From: CAZTQN01 sp964615765
Lineage (GTDB): Bacteria > Planctomycetota > Phycisphaerae > Phycisphaerales > UBA1924
Assembly (NCBI GenBank): GCA_964615765.1
Contig: CAZTQN010000006.1
Location: 1-64,000 of the forward strand
Length of the DNA: 64,000 nt
Direction: 5' to 3'
How positions within the stretch are numbered: position 1 is the first letter of the stretch; each line of letters opens with the position of its first letter. Below, piece after piece: positions 15,159-24,172 of this stretch. The notes below the pieces were generated by a model, which was not told where the DNA came from, made no database searches, and saw only the letters and a list, made by a program, of their open reading frames with translations. A program made the position numbers and the translations under genes.

Positions 15159-16651
15159 AGTTCATCAAGGTGCACGGGTGCGGGAACGACGCGCTGCTCG
15201 TCGACGCGATCGACGACACGCCGCTGGCCCGCTGGTTCGAACCCTCGCGGGCCGGCGTCGCGGGGGATGTTCGCGCGATGTGCGCGCGAACCACCGGCGT
15301 CGGTGCCGACGTCGTCATCGTGCTCACGCCCGCGCCGAAGGGCGCCGACGTTGACTGCACGATGCTCGTGTACAACAGCGACGGCAGCTCGGCGGAGATG
15401 TGCTCGACGGGCGTGCGGGCCGCGGCCCGGCACCTGCTCACCCGTCGACGCGTGCTCAAGGAGTCGTACCGCATCCTCACCGGCGCCGGCGTGCTCAACG
15501 TCCGCGTGACCGACCGCGGCGCGATGGTGCGCATGGGCCGCCCGATCTTCGCGCTCCGCGACGTGCCCGCCGACGCCGCCCGCCTGGGCGTCAGCCGCGA
15601 CGAGGCCATCGAGATCCCGCTCCCGCCCGACATCCGCTCGGTGCTGTCCGGCCCGTGCGGGAGCGGCGGATCGTCCGGCATCCACCGCATGAGCGTCGCC
15701 TCGATGGGCAACCCGCACGCGATCTTCTGGTGCGAAGCGCTGCGTGCGGCGGATGTGCCGCTCAGCCTGGTGGGCCCGGTGCTGGAGCACAACGCGGCGT
15801 TCCCGCAGCGGGCCAACGTCCACTTCGTCGACGTCCGCTCGCGCGAGCACGTCGTCGTTCGCACATGGGAACGCGGCGCGGGCGCGACGCTCGCCTGCGG
15901 CACCGGCGCGTGCGCCATCGTCGCCGCGGGCGTGCGGGCCAACCGGCTCGAGCGCACCGTCCGCGTCGACGTCCCCGGCGGCGTGTTCACCATCACCTGG
16001 GACCAGGCCGACAACCAGATGGTGCTCGAAGGCGCGATCGAAGACATCTGCACCGGCGAGTGGACGCACCCGGCGGCGAGCGCGATCGGTCCGGCCGACT
16101 GGCCCGAGATCGTCACCCCGCGATTGCGCCTCCGCCCGCCGCGCGTGGCCGACGCCGAGCGCATCGCCGAACTTGCTAACTTGCGCGAACTCGCCGAGAT
16201 GACGCTGACGGTTCCGCATCCGTACGCCGCGAGCGACGCCGTGCAGTGGATCGCGGGCATGGGCGAGCGTGTCCGCACCGGGCGCGGGCGCGAGTGGCTG
16301 ATCACGCGCAGCGGCGTCGAAGGCCCGGCGGCGGTCGTCGGCGCCGTCGGCCTGGGCATCGACCCCGCGCACCGCTGGGCCGAACTCGGATACTGGATCG
16401 GCAAAGACTTCTGGGGCGCGGGCTACGCGACCGAAGCCGCCCGCGCCGTGCTCGAGCACGCCTTCGCCGCTCTCGGCCTCCAGCGCATCCAGGCCCACTT
16501 CATGACCATCAACCCCGCCAGCGGGCGCGTGCTCGAGAAGATCGGCATGCGCCGCGAGGGCGTGCTCGAGTCCCGCCTCGAACGGTTCGGCGTCCGCCGC
16601 GACTCGGTGGTGATGGCCATGACGCGGCAAGCGTGGGAGGCCCGCCGATGA
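15155..16651 (+). CDS. dapF: Diaminopimelate epimerase fused to a GNAT N-acetyltransferase
   Basis: The 498-aa protein is two enzymes in one frame. Residues 1-305 are DapF, which converts LL- to meso-diaminopimelate for lysine and peptidoglycan: HGCGND (7-12), YNSDGSSAEMCSTG with Cys83, MGNPHAI (184-190), and LACGTGACA with Cys248. Cys83 and Cys248 are the catalytic pair. The usual CGNG after the first cysteine is CSTG here, a change at the substrate-carboxylate loop. Residues 320-498 form a RimJ/RimL-like acetyltransferase (TPRLRLRPP, ELGYWIGKDFWGAGYATEA, NPASGRVLEKIGMRREG). No stop or start suggests a split. The gene overlaps the M48 gene upstream and the M20 gene downstream by 4 nt each. 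The acetyltransferase substrate is unknown. Confidence 0.9.
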   Translation: MKFIKVHGCGNDALLVDAIDDTPLARWFEPSRAGVAGDVRAMCARTTGVGADVVIVLTPAPKGADVDCTMLVYNSDGSSAEMCSTGVRAAARHLLTRRRVLKESYRILTGAGVLNVRVTDRGAMVRMGRPIFALRDVPADAARLGVSRDEAIEIPLPPDIRSVLSGPCGSGGSSGIHRMSVASMGNPHAIFWCEALRAADVPLSLVGPVLEHNAAFPQRANVHFVDVRSREHVVVRTWERGAGATLACGTGACAIVAAGVRANRLERTVRVDVPGGVFTITWDQADNQMVLEGAIEDICTGEWTHPAASAIGPADWPEIVTPRLRLRPPRVADAERIAELANLRELAEMTLTVPHPYAASDAVQWIAGMGERVRTGRGREWLITRSGVEGPAAVVGAVGLGIDPAHRWAELGYWIGKDFWGAGYATEAARAVLEHAFAALGLQRIQAHFMTINPASGRVLEKIGMRREGVLESRLERFGVRRDSVVMAMTRQAWEARR

Positions 16652-17877
16652 CGCTGACGGACCTGGAACGCCGCGTGCTCGCGCACATCACCGCACAGCA
16701 CGCGGCCCTCGCGGACGACCTGCGCCGGCACGTCGAACTGCCGACGGGCGGGCGGAACGTCGCCGCGCTGGACACCTCGCGCCGCCTGCTCACCGATCGG
16801 GCCGCGGCGTTGGGCGCAACGGTGCAGCACGTGCCGGGCACGGAGCGCCCCGACTGGCTCTTCGGCGAGAAGCCCGGGCAGACGCCGCTGCCCACGGCGG
16901 TCTGCCGTCGCGCCGGCGTCGGGCGCGAGTTGCTCATCGCCGGGCACCTCGACACCGTGCACGACCCGGCCGGGCCGTTCCAGAGGTTGACGATCGAGCC
17001 CGGCGGCGCGCGGGCCGTGGGGCCGGGGTGCGTTGACATGAAGGGCGGGCTGGTCATCGGCATCGCCGCGCTGGAAGCGATCGACGCGTGCGTGCCGCCC
17101 GCCGAGCGGCCCGCGTGGACGCTCCTGCTCAACAGCGACGAAGAAACCGGCAGCTATCACAGCGCCGGCGCCATCCGGGCCGAGGCGGCCCGCGTGGCCC
17201 AAGCCGGCGGCGTCGGCGTCGCGCTCGAACCCGCGACCGCCGACGGCGGGCTCGTCGTCGAACGCGCCGGCAGCGCTCAGTTCATCATCACCTGCGCCGG
17301 CAAGGCGGCCCACGTCGGGCGCGACTTCACCGCCGGCGTCTCCGCGGTTGCGGCCCTGGCCCGCGTGCTCGTCGAGATCGAACGCCGCGCGGCGGACCTG
17401 CACCGCATACTTGGCGTCATCGTTAACGTAGGCCCGCTGCAAGGCGGAACGGCGACCAACGTCGTGCCCGATGACGCGCGGGCCTGGGGCAACGTCCGCT
17501 TCGTCGACCCGGCCCATGTCCCCGCCGTGCGCGCGATGCTGGAGGCGGCCTGTGCCAAAGGCGCCGGCGCCGCCGGCGCGCGGGCCCGCATGGACATGAA
17601 CGTCGGCCGCCCGGCCAAGCCCCGCACCCCCGGCACCATGCACCTCGCCGACTCTGCCAAGGCCTGCGCGACGGAACTGGGGCAAGCCATGGCCTTCACC
17701 GCCACCGGCGGCGTCTGCGACGGCAACCTCATGCAGGACGCCGGGCTGCCCACGCTGGACACCCTGGGCGTTCGCGGCGGGGGCCTGCACACGCCCACGG
17801 AATGGATCGAATTGCGCAGCCTGGTGGAACGGTGCCAGCTCCTGGCCCTGTTTCTGCTCAGGGTTTCTCGCGGGTGA
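16648..17877 (+). CDS. M20-family zinc hydrolase (carboxypeptidase G2 / deacylase-like)
   Basis: The 409-aa protein shows the M20 metal-binding order: AGHLDTVHD, GPGCVDMKGGL, the catalytic and bridging NSDEETGS, and C-terminal LHTPTEW with the last His. A dimerisation domain lies between (about 190-305), starting near AGKAAHVGRDF. M20 enzymes cleave acyl or peptide amide bonds, for example N-acetylornithine, N-succinyl-diaminopimelate or folate-type glutamates; the substrate cannot be told from sequence. Its ATG overlaps the stop of the DapF-GNAT gene. An aminotransferase and succinyl-pathway genes follow 175 nt later, so a deacylase role for an acylated amino acid is plausible. Confidence 0.88.
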   Translation: MTLTDLERRVLAHITAQHAALADDLRRHVELPTGGRNVAALDTSRRLLTDRAAALGATVQHVPGTERPDWLFGEKPGQTPLPTAVCRRAGVGRELLIAGHLDTVHDPAGPFQRLTIEPGGARAVGPGCVDMKGGLVIGIAALEAIDACVPPAERPAWTLLLNSDEETGSYHSAGAIRAEAARVAQAGGVGVALEPATADGGLVVERAGSAQFIITCAGKAAHVGRDFTAGVSAVAALARVLVEIERRAADLHRILGVIVNVGPLQGGTATNVVPDDARAWGNVRFVDPAHVPAVRAMLEAACAKGAGAAGARARMDMNVGRPAKPRTPGTMHLADSAKACATELGQAMAFTATGGVCDGNLMQDAGLPTLDTLGVRGGGLHTPTEWIELRSLVERCQLLALFLLRVSRG

Positions 17878-18052
17878 ACCGCCGGAGGGGCGGCGAGCCG
17901 ATATGCACCCGGTGTCTGCACGGGCTGTGCGCCGCCGGTCTTCCGGCGCGGGCCCGGGCGGCCAATCATTCTCGGACGCCTGCGCGGGCTCGCTCTTTCT
18001 TCCCGCCGCGCCGGCCGCCCCGGTGTTTTTCGCTCGAAAGGCCTGAACTCGC

Positions 18053-19570
18053 ATGAGCACCAGCACGCCCGCCGCCCCGTCCCACGCGTCCAGCTCTCAC
18101 GCCGGAAACGGCGCCTCCGGAGCCCGCACCGTCGGGGCCGAGCTCGCGCACTCGCCGGCGGTCGCCGCGGCGATCGAGCAGATCGTCGGCGAGGTCCGCA
18201 GCAAGTCCGCCCGCATCACCGACATCCGCCCGCCCGTGGGCGAACTCGCCGAGTCGTATCAGCAGTTCATGAAGCGCGCGGCCGACGTGCGCGGGCGAGC
18301 GCTGCTGTACCCGTACCTCGGCTCGGGAGTCGGCAACGGCGCGCTCGTCGAGCTGATGGACGGCAGCGTGAAGTGGGACCTCATCACCGGTATCGGCGTG
18401 CACTTCTTCGGGCACTCCGACGCGGACATGATCCGGGCCGGGCTCGTCGGCTCGCTCAGCGACACGCTCCAGAACGGCAACCTGATGTCGAACTTCGAGG
18501 CGTACGAGTTCGCCGAGAAGCTGCTGAAACTCGCGCAGCGCGGCAGCCGCCTGAAGTTCTGCTACCCCTCGACGTCGGGCGCGATGGCCAACGAGAACGC
18601 GGTCAAGGTCTGCTATCAAAAGCACGCCCCCGCCAGCCGCGTCATCGCGTTCAAGGACTGTTTCATGGGGCGCAGCGTCACCATGAGCCAGATCGGCGAC
18701 GCCGCCGCCAACCGCGTCGGCATCCCGCTCACGACGCTCGTCGACTACATGCCCTTCTACGACGAAGCCGCCGCCCGGCGCATGAGCGCCGGCGACAAGA
18801 GCGGGCAGACCCGCTTCATCGACATGGCCGTCAGCCACCTGCGCCAGTACATCGAGCGCTACCCCAAGCAGCACGCCTGCTTCATCTTCGAACTCATCCA
18901 GGGCGAGGGCGGCTTCAACACCGCGCCGCGCGAGTTCCACCTTGAACTCATGAAGGTCTGCAAGGACGCCAAGATCGCCGTCTGGGACGACGAGATCCAG
19001 ACCTTCGGCCGCTCCCCCAGCATGTTCGCCTACGAAGCCATGAACCTCGGCGACATGGTCGACGTCTTCTGCGTCGGCAAGATGACGCAGGTGTGCGCCA
19101 CGCTTTTCACCGAAGAGTACAACCCGGGCCCGGGCCTGCTGAGCGGGACGTTCACGTCGACGGCCCCGGCCTTCCGCGTCGGCTCGGCAGTGCTCGACAA
19201 GCTCGCCGCCAGCGACCTCTACGGCCCCACCGGCGCCGCCGCCCGTCATCACGCCAACTTCGCCAGCGGCATCCGCGCCATCGCCGCACGTCACCCGACG
19301 TGGTTCCCCGCCGGTCACGACTACCCGGACATCGTGGGCGGCATCGGCGGCATGATGCGGTTCACGCCCTTCGGCGGGAAGAAGGACGCCGTCAACAAGG
19401 CCTGCAAGCACCTGTTCGACGCGGGCGCGATCGTGTTCTATTGCGGGCACGGCCCGTACCACGTCCGCATGCTCCCGCCGCTCCCGGTGCTCAAGGAGAC
19501 CGACTGGCCGCGCATCATGGCGTGCGTGGAAGCCGGGCTGGCCAAGACGGCCGCCGAACTGGGCGTGTAA
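18053..19570 (+). CDS. Class-III PLP-dependent aminotransferase of the succinyl-arginine-type cluster
   Basis: The 505-aa protein has a fold-type I, class III layout: YPSTSGAMANENAVK for the cofactor phosphate site, WDDEIQTFGRSPSMFAYE with the Asp that contacts PLP, VFCVGKMTQ with the Schiff-base lysine, and GGIGGMMRFTPFG near the end. The first 40 residues are disordered. It is followed by astA and astD, so it may transaminate (succinyl)ornithine or a related omega-amine with 2-oxoglutarate, as AstC does. It is about 100 aa longer than typical AstC and not a close match, so lysine or acetylornithine transamination is possible. The start is supported by AAAGG about 12 nt upstream. Confidence 0.85.
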   Translation: MSTSTPAAPSHASSSHAGNGASGARTVGAELAHSPAVAAAIEQIVGEVRSKSARITDIRPPVGELAESYQQFMKRAADVRGRALLYPYLGSGVGNGALVELMDGSVKWDLITGIGVHFFGHSDADMIRAGLVGSLSDTLQNGNLMSNFEAYEFAEKLLKLAQRGSRLKFCYPSTSGAMANENAVKVCYQKHAPASRVIAFKDCFMGRSVTMSQIGDAAANRVGIPLTTLVDYMPFYDEAAARRMSAGDKSGQTRFIDMAVSHLRQYIERYPKQHACFIFELIQGEGGFNTAPREFHLELMKVCKDAKIAVWDDEIQTFGRSPSMFAYEAMNLGDMVDVFCVGKMTQVCATLFTEEYNPGPGLLSGTFTSTAPAFRVGSAVLDKLAASDLYGPTGAAARHHANFASGIRAIAARHPTWFPAGHDYPDIVGGIGGMMRFTPFGGKKDAVNKACKHLFDAGAIVFYCGHGPYHVRMLPPLPVLKETDWPRIMACVEAGLAKTAAELGV

Positions 19571-19678
19571 ACCGCACGGCGTCCGCGGGCCTGCGGACTA
19601 GTCTTCCCGGTCCGGGCGTCGCCGCCCAGCCGCCGCTCGCCCGAACCTGTTCGCGCCCACCGATTGCCCGGAGGTCTC

Positions 19679-21013
19679 ATGTTCGTCATGCGCCACGCCA
19701 GGACCGAGGACGTCTCCACGCTCCTCAAACTCGCGAAGATGGTGCACTTCATCAACCTCCCGGCCGATCGGGACATCATCGCCGACAAGGCGACCTGGTC
19801 GCGCCAGAGTTTTCTCAAGGCGGCCCAGCAGTCGCCGCTCACCGGCTTCGGGCGCCGCAAGGACAAGCGTTCCGCCGGCGACGCCGGGCGTGATCACCGC
19901 CCGGGCGATCGCGGCGCGGGCCCGCTGCACGTCGGTGAAGATACCGGCCTCGCCGCCGCCGTCAGCCGCTCCGACACGTTCATGTTCGTGCTCGAAGATC
20001 TCGAGAGCAAGGGCGTCCTTGGCACGAGCCAGATCATCGCGCAGATGGGCGGCCCCGGGCGACCCAACGTCTCGCTCCGCCTGTCCCGCAAGGAGATGTT
20101 CTCGCGCAGCCTGCAGATCGGCGCCACGCACATGGTCGCGCGGCTGCACCTCGACGAAAGCGGCCCGACGGAGATCGGCGGGCTCATCCTTCAGCCCAGC
20201 TACCGCGGGCACAAGGCCCGCCTGGGACGCTTCCTCTCGCTGGTCCGCTTCCACTTCATCGGGCTCAACCGCGCGATGTTCAGCGACCGCGTCATCGCCG
20301 AGATGATGGCCCCCATCACGCCCGACGGGCGCAACACGCTGTGGGAATACCTCGGCCGGCGCTTCATCAACCTGACCTACGCCGAGGCCGACGGCTTCTG
20401 CCAGTACAGCAAAGAGTTCATCACCGCGCTCTTCCCGCGCGAGGACATCTACCTCTCGCTGCTCCCGCCCGAGGCCCGGGCCGTCGTCGCCCAAGTCGGG
20501 CCCGAAACCGTCCCGGCCCGGCGCATGCTCGAGAAACTCGGCTTCGAGTACCGCGACCTGATCGACCCGTTCGACGGCGGGCCCACGCTCGAGGCCCGCA
20601 CCGACGACATCTCCCTCGTCCGCGATACCAGCATCCTCCCGCTCGCCGCGCCGATCAGCGACGACGACGCTATTGCCCACGCCGCGATCGTCAGCACGCT
20701 CGACGCCGACGGCGAGTTCCGCGCCGTGCAGACGCGCGGCATGATCGACGACGGCGAACTGCGGATCGAAGCCCCGGCCCTCGTCGCCCTCGGGCTCGAA
20801 CCGGGCGCGAAGGTCGGCTACACGCCGCTGCGCGACGAATCCAAGCCGCCCGCTCCCGCGACAGTCGCCACCGCCGCCGTCAACGGGCACGCGCCGAACC
20901 CCGCCGCCGGCAAGCGGGCCCCGCGGAACAAGCCCGACAGCAAGCCATCGAGCAAGCCAGACAGCAAGCCCGCCGCCCCCTCGGCGGGCCCGCGAAGGAA
21001 GACCCGCCGATGA
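19679..21013 (+). CDS. astA: Arginine N-succinyltransferase-like enzyme AstA with disordered C-terminal tail
   Basis: The protein is 444 aa. AstA transfers succinyl from succinyl-CoA to arginine (or ornithine) in the ammonia-releasing AST pathway. Family landmarks are visible: the opening MFVMRHARTEDVSTLLKLA, VFVLEDLESKGVLGTSQI, SRFLSL-like FLSLVRFHFIGLNR, VIAEMMAPITPDGRNTLWEY and DPFDGGPTLEA. An insert of about 35 aa after residue 60 (RRKDKRSAGDAGRD) and a Lys/Pro/Ser/Ala tail of about 50 aa are additions to the usual 340-345 aa. GGAGG 6 nt before the ATG fixes the start. The stop overlaps astD by 4 nt. Confidence 0.9.
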   Translation: MFVMRHARTEDVSTLLKLAKMVHFINLPADRDIIADKATWSRQSFLKAAQQSPLTGFGRRKDKRSAGDAGRDHRPGDRGAGPLHVGEDTGLAAAVSRSDTFMFVLEDLESKGVLGTSQIIAQMGGPGRPNVSLRLSRKEMFSRSLQIGATHMVARLHLDESGPTEIGGLILQPSYRGHKARLGRFLSLVRFHFIGLNRAMFSDRVIAEMMAPITPDGRNTLWEYLGRRFINLTYAEADGFCQYSKEFITALFPREDIYLSLLPPEARAVVAQVGPETVPARRMLEKLGFEYRDLIDPFDGGPTLEARTDDISLVRDTSILPLAAPISDDDAIAHAAIVSTLDADGEFRAVQTRGMIDDGELRIEAPALVALGLEPGAKVGYTPLRDESKPPAPATVATAAVNGHAPNPAAGKRAPRNKPDSKPSSKPDSKPAAPSAGPRRKTRR

Positions 21014-22608
21014 CCACCCCGCGCCACGCCGCGCTCGCCCACGACCCTGCCAACCTGCTCGGGGGCGAGTGGGTGCCGCTCAACTCCGGCGCGGGCAGGG
21101 CGATCACGTCGTACAACCCCGCGTCGCCGTCGCAGGCGGTGTGGAGCGGCGTGCCGGAGGTTGCGCACGTGCACCGCGCCGTCGCCGCGGCCCGGCGCGC
21201 GCTGCCCGCGTGGGCCGCGTGGGGCTTCGAGAACCGGGCCCGCGTGCTGCGCCGCTTCGCCGAACTGTGCAAGCAGGCCGCCCCGCGCATGACCGACATC
21301 ATCTGCGATGAAACGGGCAAAGTGCTCTGGGAGTCCAAGGCCGAGGCCGGGCTGCTCAGCACCAAGGTCGACATCACGCTCGACCCCGCGCCGACCGGCG
21401 GCCTCGCTCGCGTCAGCGGGTTCGAGCTGGACCTTGCCCCGCAGCGGCGCGGGCGCTGCTGGTTCAAGCCGCACGGCGTGATGGCCGTCATCGGTCCGTT
21501 CAACTTCCCGGCCCACCTGCCCAACGGGCACATCGTCCCCGCGCTCGCCATGGGCAACACCGTCGTGTTCAAGCCCAGCGACAAGACGCCCGGCGTCGGG
21601 CAACTGCTCGTTGAACTGCTCGAAGAAGCCCTGATCGCCGAGGGCGCGCCCGGTCGCGGCGCCGGCGTCGTCAACCTCGTGCAGGGCGCGGCGGACGTCG
21701 CCACCGCCCTCACCACCCACGACGACATCGACGGCATCGCGTTCACTGGCTCGTGGCCCGTCGGTCGGCGCATCCTCGAAGCCAACCTCGATCGCCCGGG
21801 CCGCATCACCGCGCTCGAGATGGGCGGCAACAACGCCGCCGTGGTGATGGACGACGCCGACCTGAAGCAGGCCGCCATCGAGGTCGTGCGCTGCGCGTTC
21901 AACACGACGGGCCAGCGCTGCACCTGCACGCGCCGCGCCATCGTGCACGAACGCGTCGCCGACCGCTTCATCGCCGCCGTCGCGCGGGCGACGGGGCAAC
22001 TGGTCGTCGGCATGCCGCGTGCGACGCACCCGGTGTTCATGGGCCCGATCATCTCGCGCCCGTCGCGCGACGCGGTGCTGGAGTTCCAGCAGCGGGCCGC
22101 CAAGGCCGGCGCCCGCGTCGTCGTCGAGGCCAGCGGCGTCGAGACCCCCGCGGGCGGGCACTTCATCTCCCCCGGCGTGCTCGTCGTCGACCGATTCACG
22201 CGGGCCTGCGGCGACGCCCGCGGGCATGCCGCCGGAAGCTTCGATGCCGGGTGCGACACCGAAGTCTTCGGCCCCATGCTCCGCATCGCCGTCGTGAAGG
22301 ACCTCGACGCGGCGATCGAGCAGGCCAACGCCACCGACTACGGCCTGGCGGCCAGCATCTTCACCCGCAGCCAGCCCGCCGCCGAGCGCTTCCTCTTCGA
22401 AGCCCGCGCCGGCTGCATCAACGTGAACGCCGGTACCGCGGGGGCGAGCAGCAAACTCCCGTTCGGCGGGCTCGGCCTCTCGGGCAACCACCGTCCCGCC
22501 GGCTCCTTCGCGCTCGATTACTGCGCATACCCCGTCGCCGGCATGCTCGAGAACGGCCCGGCGGCCCAAGTCGCGGAGGGGATGACATGGGACGATCGCT
22601 GGCTGTAG
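21010..22608 (+). CDS. astD: Succinylglutamate-semialdehyde dehydrogenase AstD
   Basis: The 532-aa aldehyde dehydrogenase shows IGPFNFPAHLPNGHIVPAL, KPSDKTPGVG, FTGSWPVGRRI (nucleotide binding), ALEMGGNN (catalytic Glu), NTTGQRCTCTRR (catalytic Cys) and SKLPFGGLGLSGNHRPAG. These long motifs, especially the NFPAHLPNGH and GLSGNHRPAG segments, are typical of AstD, which oxidises N-succinylglutamate semialdehyde with NAD. It follows astA with a 4-nt overlap. AstB and AstE are not encoded in the window, so the pathway would begin from ornithine or be completed elsewhere. The small zinc-ribbon gene that follows overlaps its 3' end by 22 nt. Confidence 0.92.
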   Translation: MTTPRHAALAHDPANLLGGEWVPLNSGAGRAITSYNPASPSQAVWSGVPEVAHVHRAVAAARRALPAWAAWGFENRARVLRRFAELCKQAAPRMTDIICDETGKVLWESKAEAGLLSTKVDITLDPAPTGGLARVSGFELDLAPQRRGRCWFKPHGVMAVIGPFNFPAHLPNGHIVPALAMGNTVVFKPSDKTPGVGQLLVELLEEALIAEGAPGRGAGVVNLVQGAADVATALTTHDDIDGIAFTGSWPVGRRILEANLDRPGRITALEMGGNNAAVVMDDADLKQAAIEVVRCAFNTTGQRCTCTRRAIVHERVADRFIAAVARATGQLVVGMPRATHPVFMGPIISRPSRDAVLEFQQRAAKAGARVVVEASGVETPAGGHFISPGVLVVDRFTRACGDARGHAAGSFDAGCDTEVFGPMLRIAVVKDLDAAIEQANATDYGLAASIFTRSQPAAERFLFEARAGCINVNAGTAGASSKLPFGGLGLSGNHRPAGSFALDYCAYPVAGMLENGPAAQVAEGMTWDDRWL

Positions 22609-23267
22609 TTCCCTACGACCGCCTGCTCGCCCTCCTGGTGCGCGGGCTGTGCCTCGTGCTCCTGGCCCTGGCGGCGTCTCGGGCCCTGAGCTTTCTCGCT
22701 CGCCTCGTTCCCGCGCTCGCGCCGTGGCCCGGTATCGGGCGACCCATGCTCTACGGCCGTCTCGCCATGGTCATCGGCGATTCCGCCGACCTGGCGATCA
22801 CCGTCTTTGCACTGCTTGTGTTCGTTCGGGAGCGTGCCTGCGTTCGCTGGCTCGCCTCAAAGTCGTTGCTGTCCGCGGCAACACTGCTCATCGCCGGGCT
22901 CGGGTGCGGACTGCTCCTCTCCTGCTTGCACTCTACCATCCACGGCCTGATGCACATCCTTGATAATGCCCAGTTCTTTCCGATGGCCCAACAATGGTCA
23001 ACCGCACACGGTCGCGCTCAGTTGATAAGTACTTTCGGAAAAACGCTCGCGCCGTTTGTCGTCGGACTTGCGATCCTTTTCGGCGCACCGCTCTGGGCTC
23101 GACTGATCATTCGGGGGCATAGCGTCCATGACTGCCCGCGGTGCGGCTACAGCATCGTCGGTTTGAAGCAAACCGTTTGCCCGGAATGCGGGACGACCAT
23201 CGTCGCCAACGATGCCAAGCCCACCAGCGCACCGCCGCCTAGCAACCTCCCGCGCGCCGTCCAATGA
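22587..23267 (+). CDS. Membrane protein with C-terminal zinc ribbon (CxxCGY...CPECG family)
   Basis: The 226-aa protein has about four predicted membrane helices (near 14-32, 52-75, 92-112, 148-170) and then a C-terminal ribbon CPRCGYSIVGLKQTVCPECG with four cysteines in CxxC...CxxC spacing. The function is unknown. The same ribbon signature recurs in five other small membrane proteins of this window. The start at 22587 is set by GGAGGGG upstream and by hydrophobic protein beginning there; it overlaps astD by 22 nt. The 3' end overlaps the next gene by 4 nt. Confidence 0.8.
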   Translation: MGRSLAVVPYDRLLALLVRGLCLVLLALAASRALSFLARLVPALAPWPGIGRPMLYGRLAMVIGDSADLAITVFALLVFVRERACVRWLASKSLLSAATLLIAGLGCGLLLSCLHSTIHGLMHILDNAQFFPMAQQWSTAHGRAQLISTFGKTLAPFVVGLAILFGAPLWARLIIRGHSVHDCPRCGYSIVGLKQTVCPECGTTIVANDAKPTSAPPPSNLPRAVQ

Positions 23268-23569
23268 ACGCCCCGTCAGCCCGCAGCCCCGAGCCCGTGC
23301 CGCTCCCGACCATCATCGTCGGCGTGCGCGTTGTCCTTGTGGCCCTCTTCGGCCTCGGGCTCAATTGGCTCGGCACCGGCATCTACCTCATCGTTCAGGC
23401 ACGGTTCTTTCCCAAGGCGCTCGCTGAGCGATTTGAAGAAGTGCCCGGCAGCGACTGGGCGTCGTGGTCCAAGCTCGTGTGCGCGGTGCTGATCTGCGCG
23501 GGCACGGGCATCATGATGCGCCGCTCCGATCGTGTCGCGCTCTGGCTCAGACGAAACGGGGTGTCCTGA
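23264..23569 (+). CDS. Small two-helix membrane protein
   Basis: The 101-aa protein has predicted helices near residues 17-45 (TIIVGVRVVLVALFGLGLNW) and 70-86 (LVCAVLICAGTGIMM). There are no cysteine motifs and no recognised family. It is translationally coupled on both sides: ATGA overlap with the upstream zinc-ribbon gene and TGATG overlap with the next gene. The three genes probably form one unit and may form a complex. Confidence 0.7.
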   Translation: MNAPSARSPEPVPLPTIIVGVRVVLVALFGLGLNWLGTGIYLIVQARFFPKALAERFEEVPGSDWASWSKLVCAVLICAGTGIMMRRSDRVALWLRRNGVS

Positions 23570-23949
23570 TGCGTCACTTTTCGTGGGTCCGCCCGGCGCT
23601 CCGCATCGTTGGCGTGATCATGATCGGGCTCTCCTTGCCCGACGTCGTGCAGAATACCTATCAGCTCACGGGAGCACTCGGGACTATTCCTGCAGGCAGT
23701 TTGCCCCCGGGCTACTTTCTTGCGTGGGTTGTCTGGGTCAGCGCGGCCGGGCTCCAAATGGCCTTCGGCCTCTACCTGCTGTTCGGCGGCTCGTACGTCA
23801 CGCGCCTGTGCGTGCGCGAGGTCCCCGGCGCCTGCCGCCTGTGCGGCTACGACCTCACCGCGCTGAACGTCGCCGTCTGCCCGGAATGCGGCTCCCCGAT
23901 CCCGCCCGATCAGCGATCACCACAGCCGCCCGCGCCCCCCGCCGCCTGA
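23569..23949 (+). CDS. Small membrane protein with C-terminal zinc ribbon
   Basis: The 126-aa protein has two predicted helices (near 10-28 and 50-75), then CRLCGYDLTALNVAVCPECG followed by a Pro-rich tail. This is the same ribbon as in the gene at 22587 and others. The start codon shares one base with the previous stop (TGATG). The function is unknown. Confidence 0.75.
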   Translation: MRHFSWVRPALRIVGVIMIGLSLPDVVQNTYQLTGALGTIPAGSLPPGYFLAWVVWVSAAGLQMAFGLYLLFGGSYVTRLCVREVPGACRLCGYDLTALNVAVCPECGSPIPPDQRSPQPPAPPAA

Positions 23950-24172
23950 CCAGGCCCACCCGCACGGGCGACGCAACTCGGCCGGATTGCCCCGTCACCA
24001 CCAAGCAACCACCGACCGAATAACGGCATCTCACCTGCGCGCTGCATCCACGCACGCGTACCCTTCGATATCCATGGCGAAGAAATCCACCCGCCGGTCC
24101 GACGAGCCTCAGCGATCAGCCGCATCACGCGGCCGCCGCGATGTCGCATCGACCCGGCCTAGGAAACACGCG

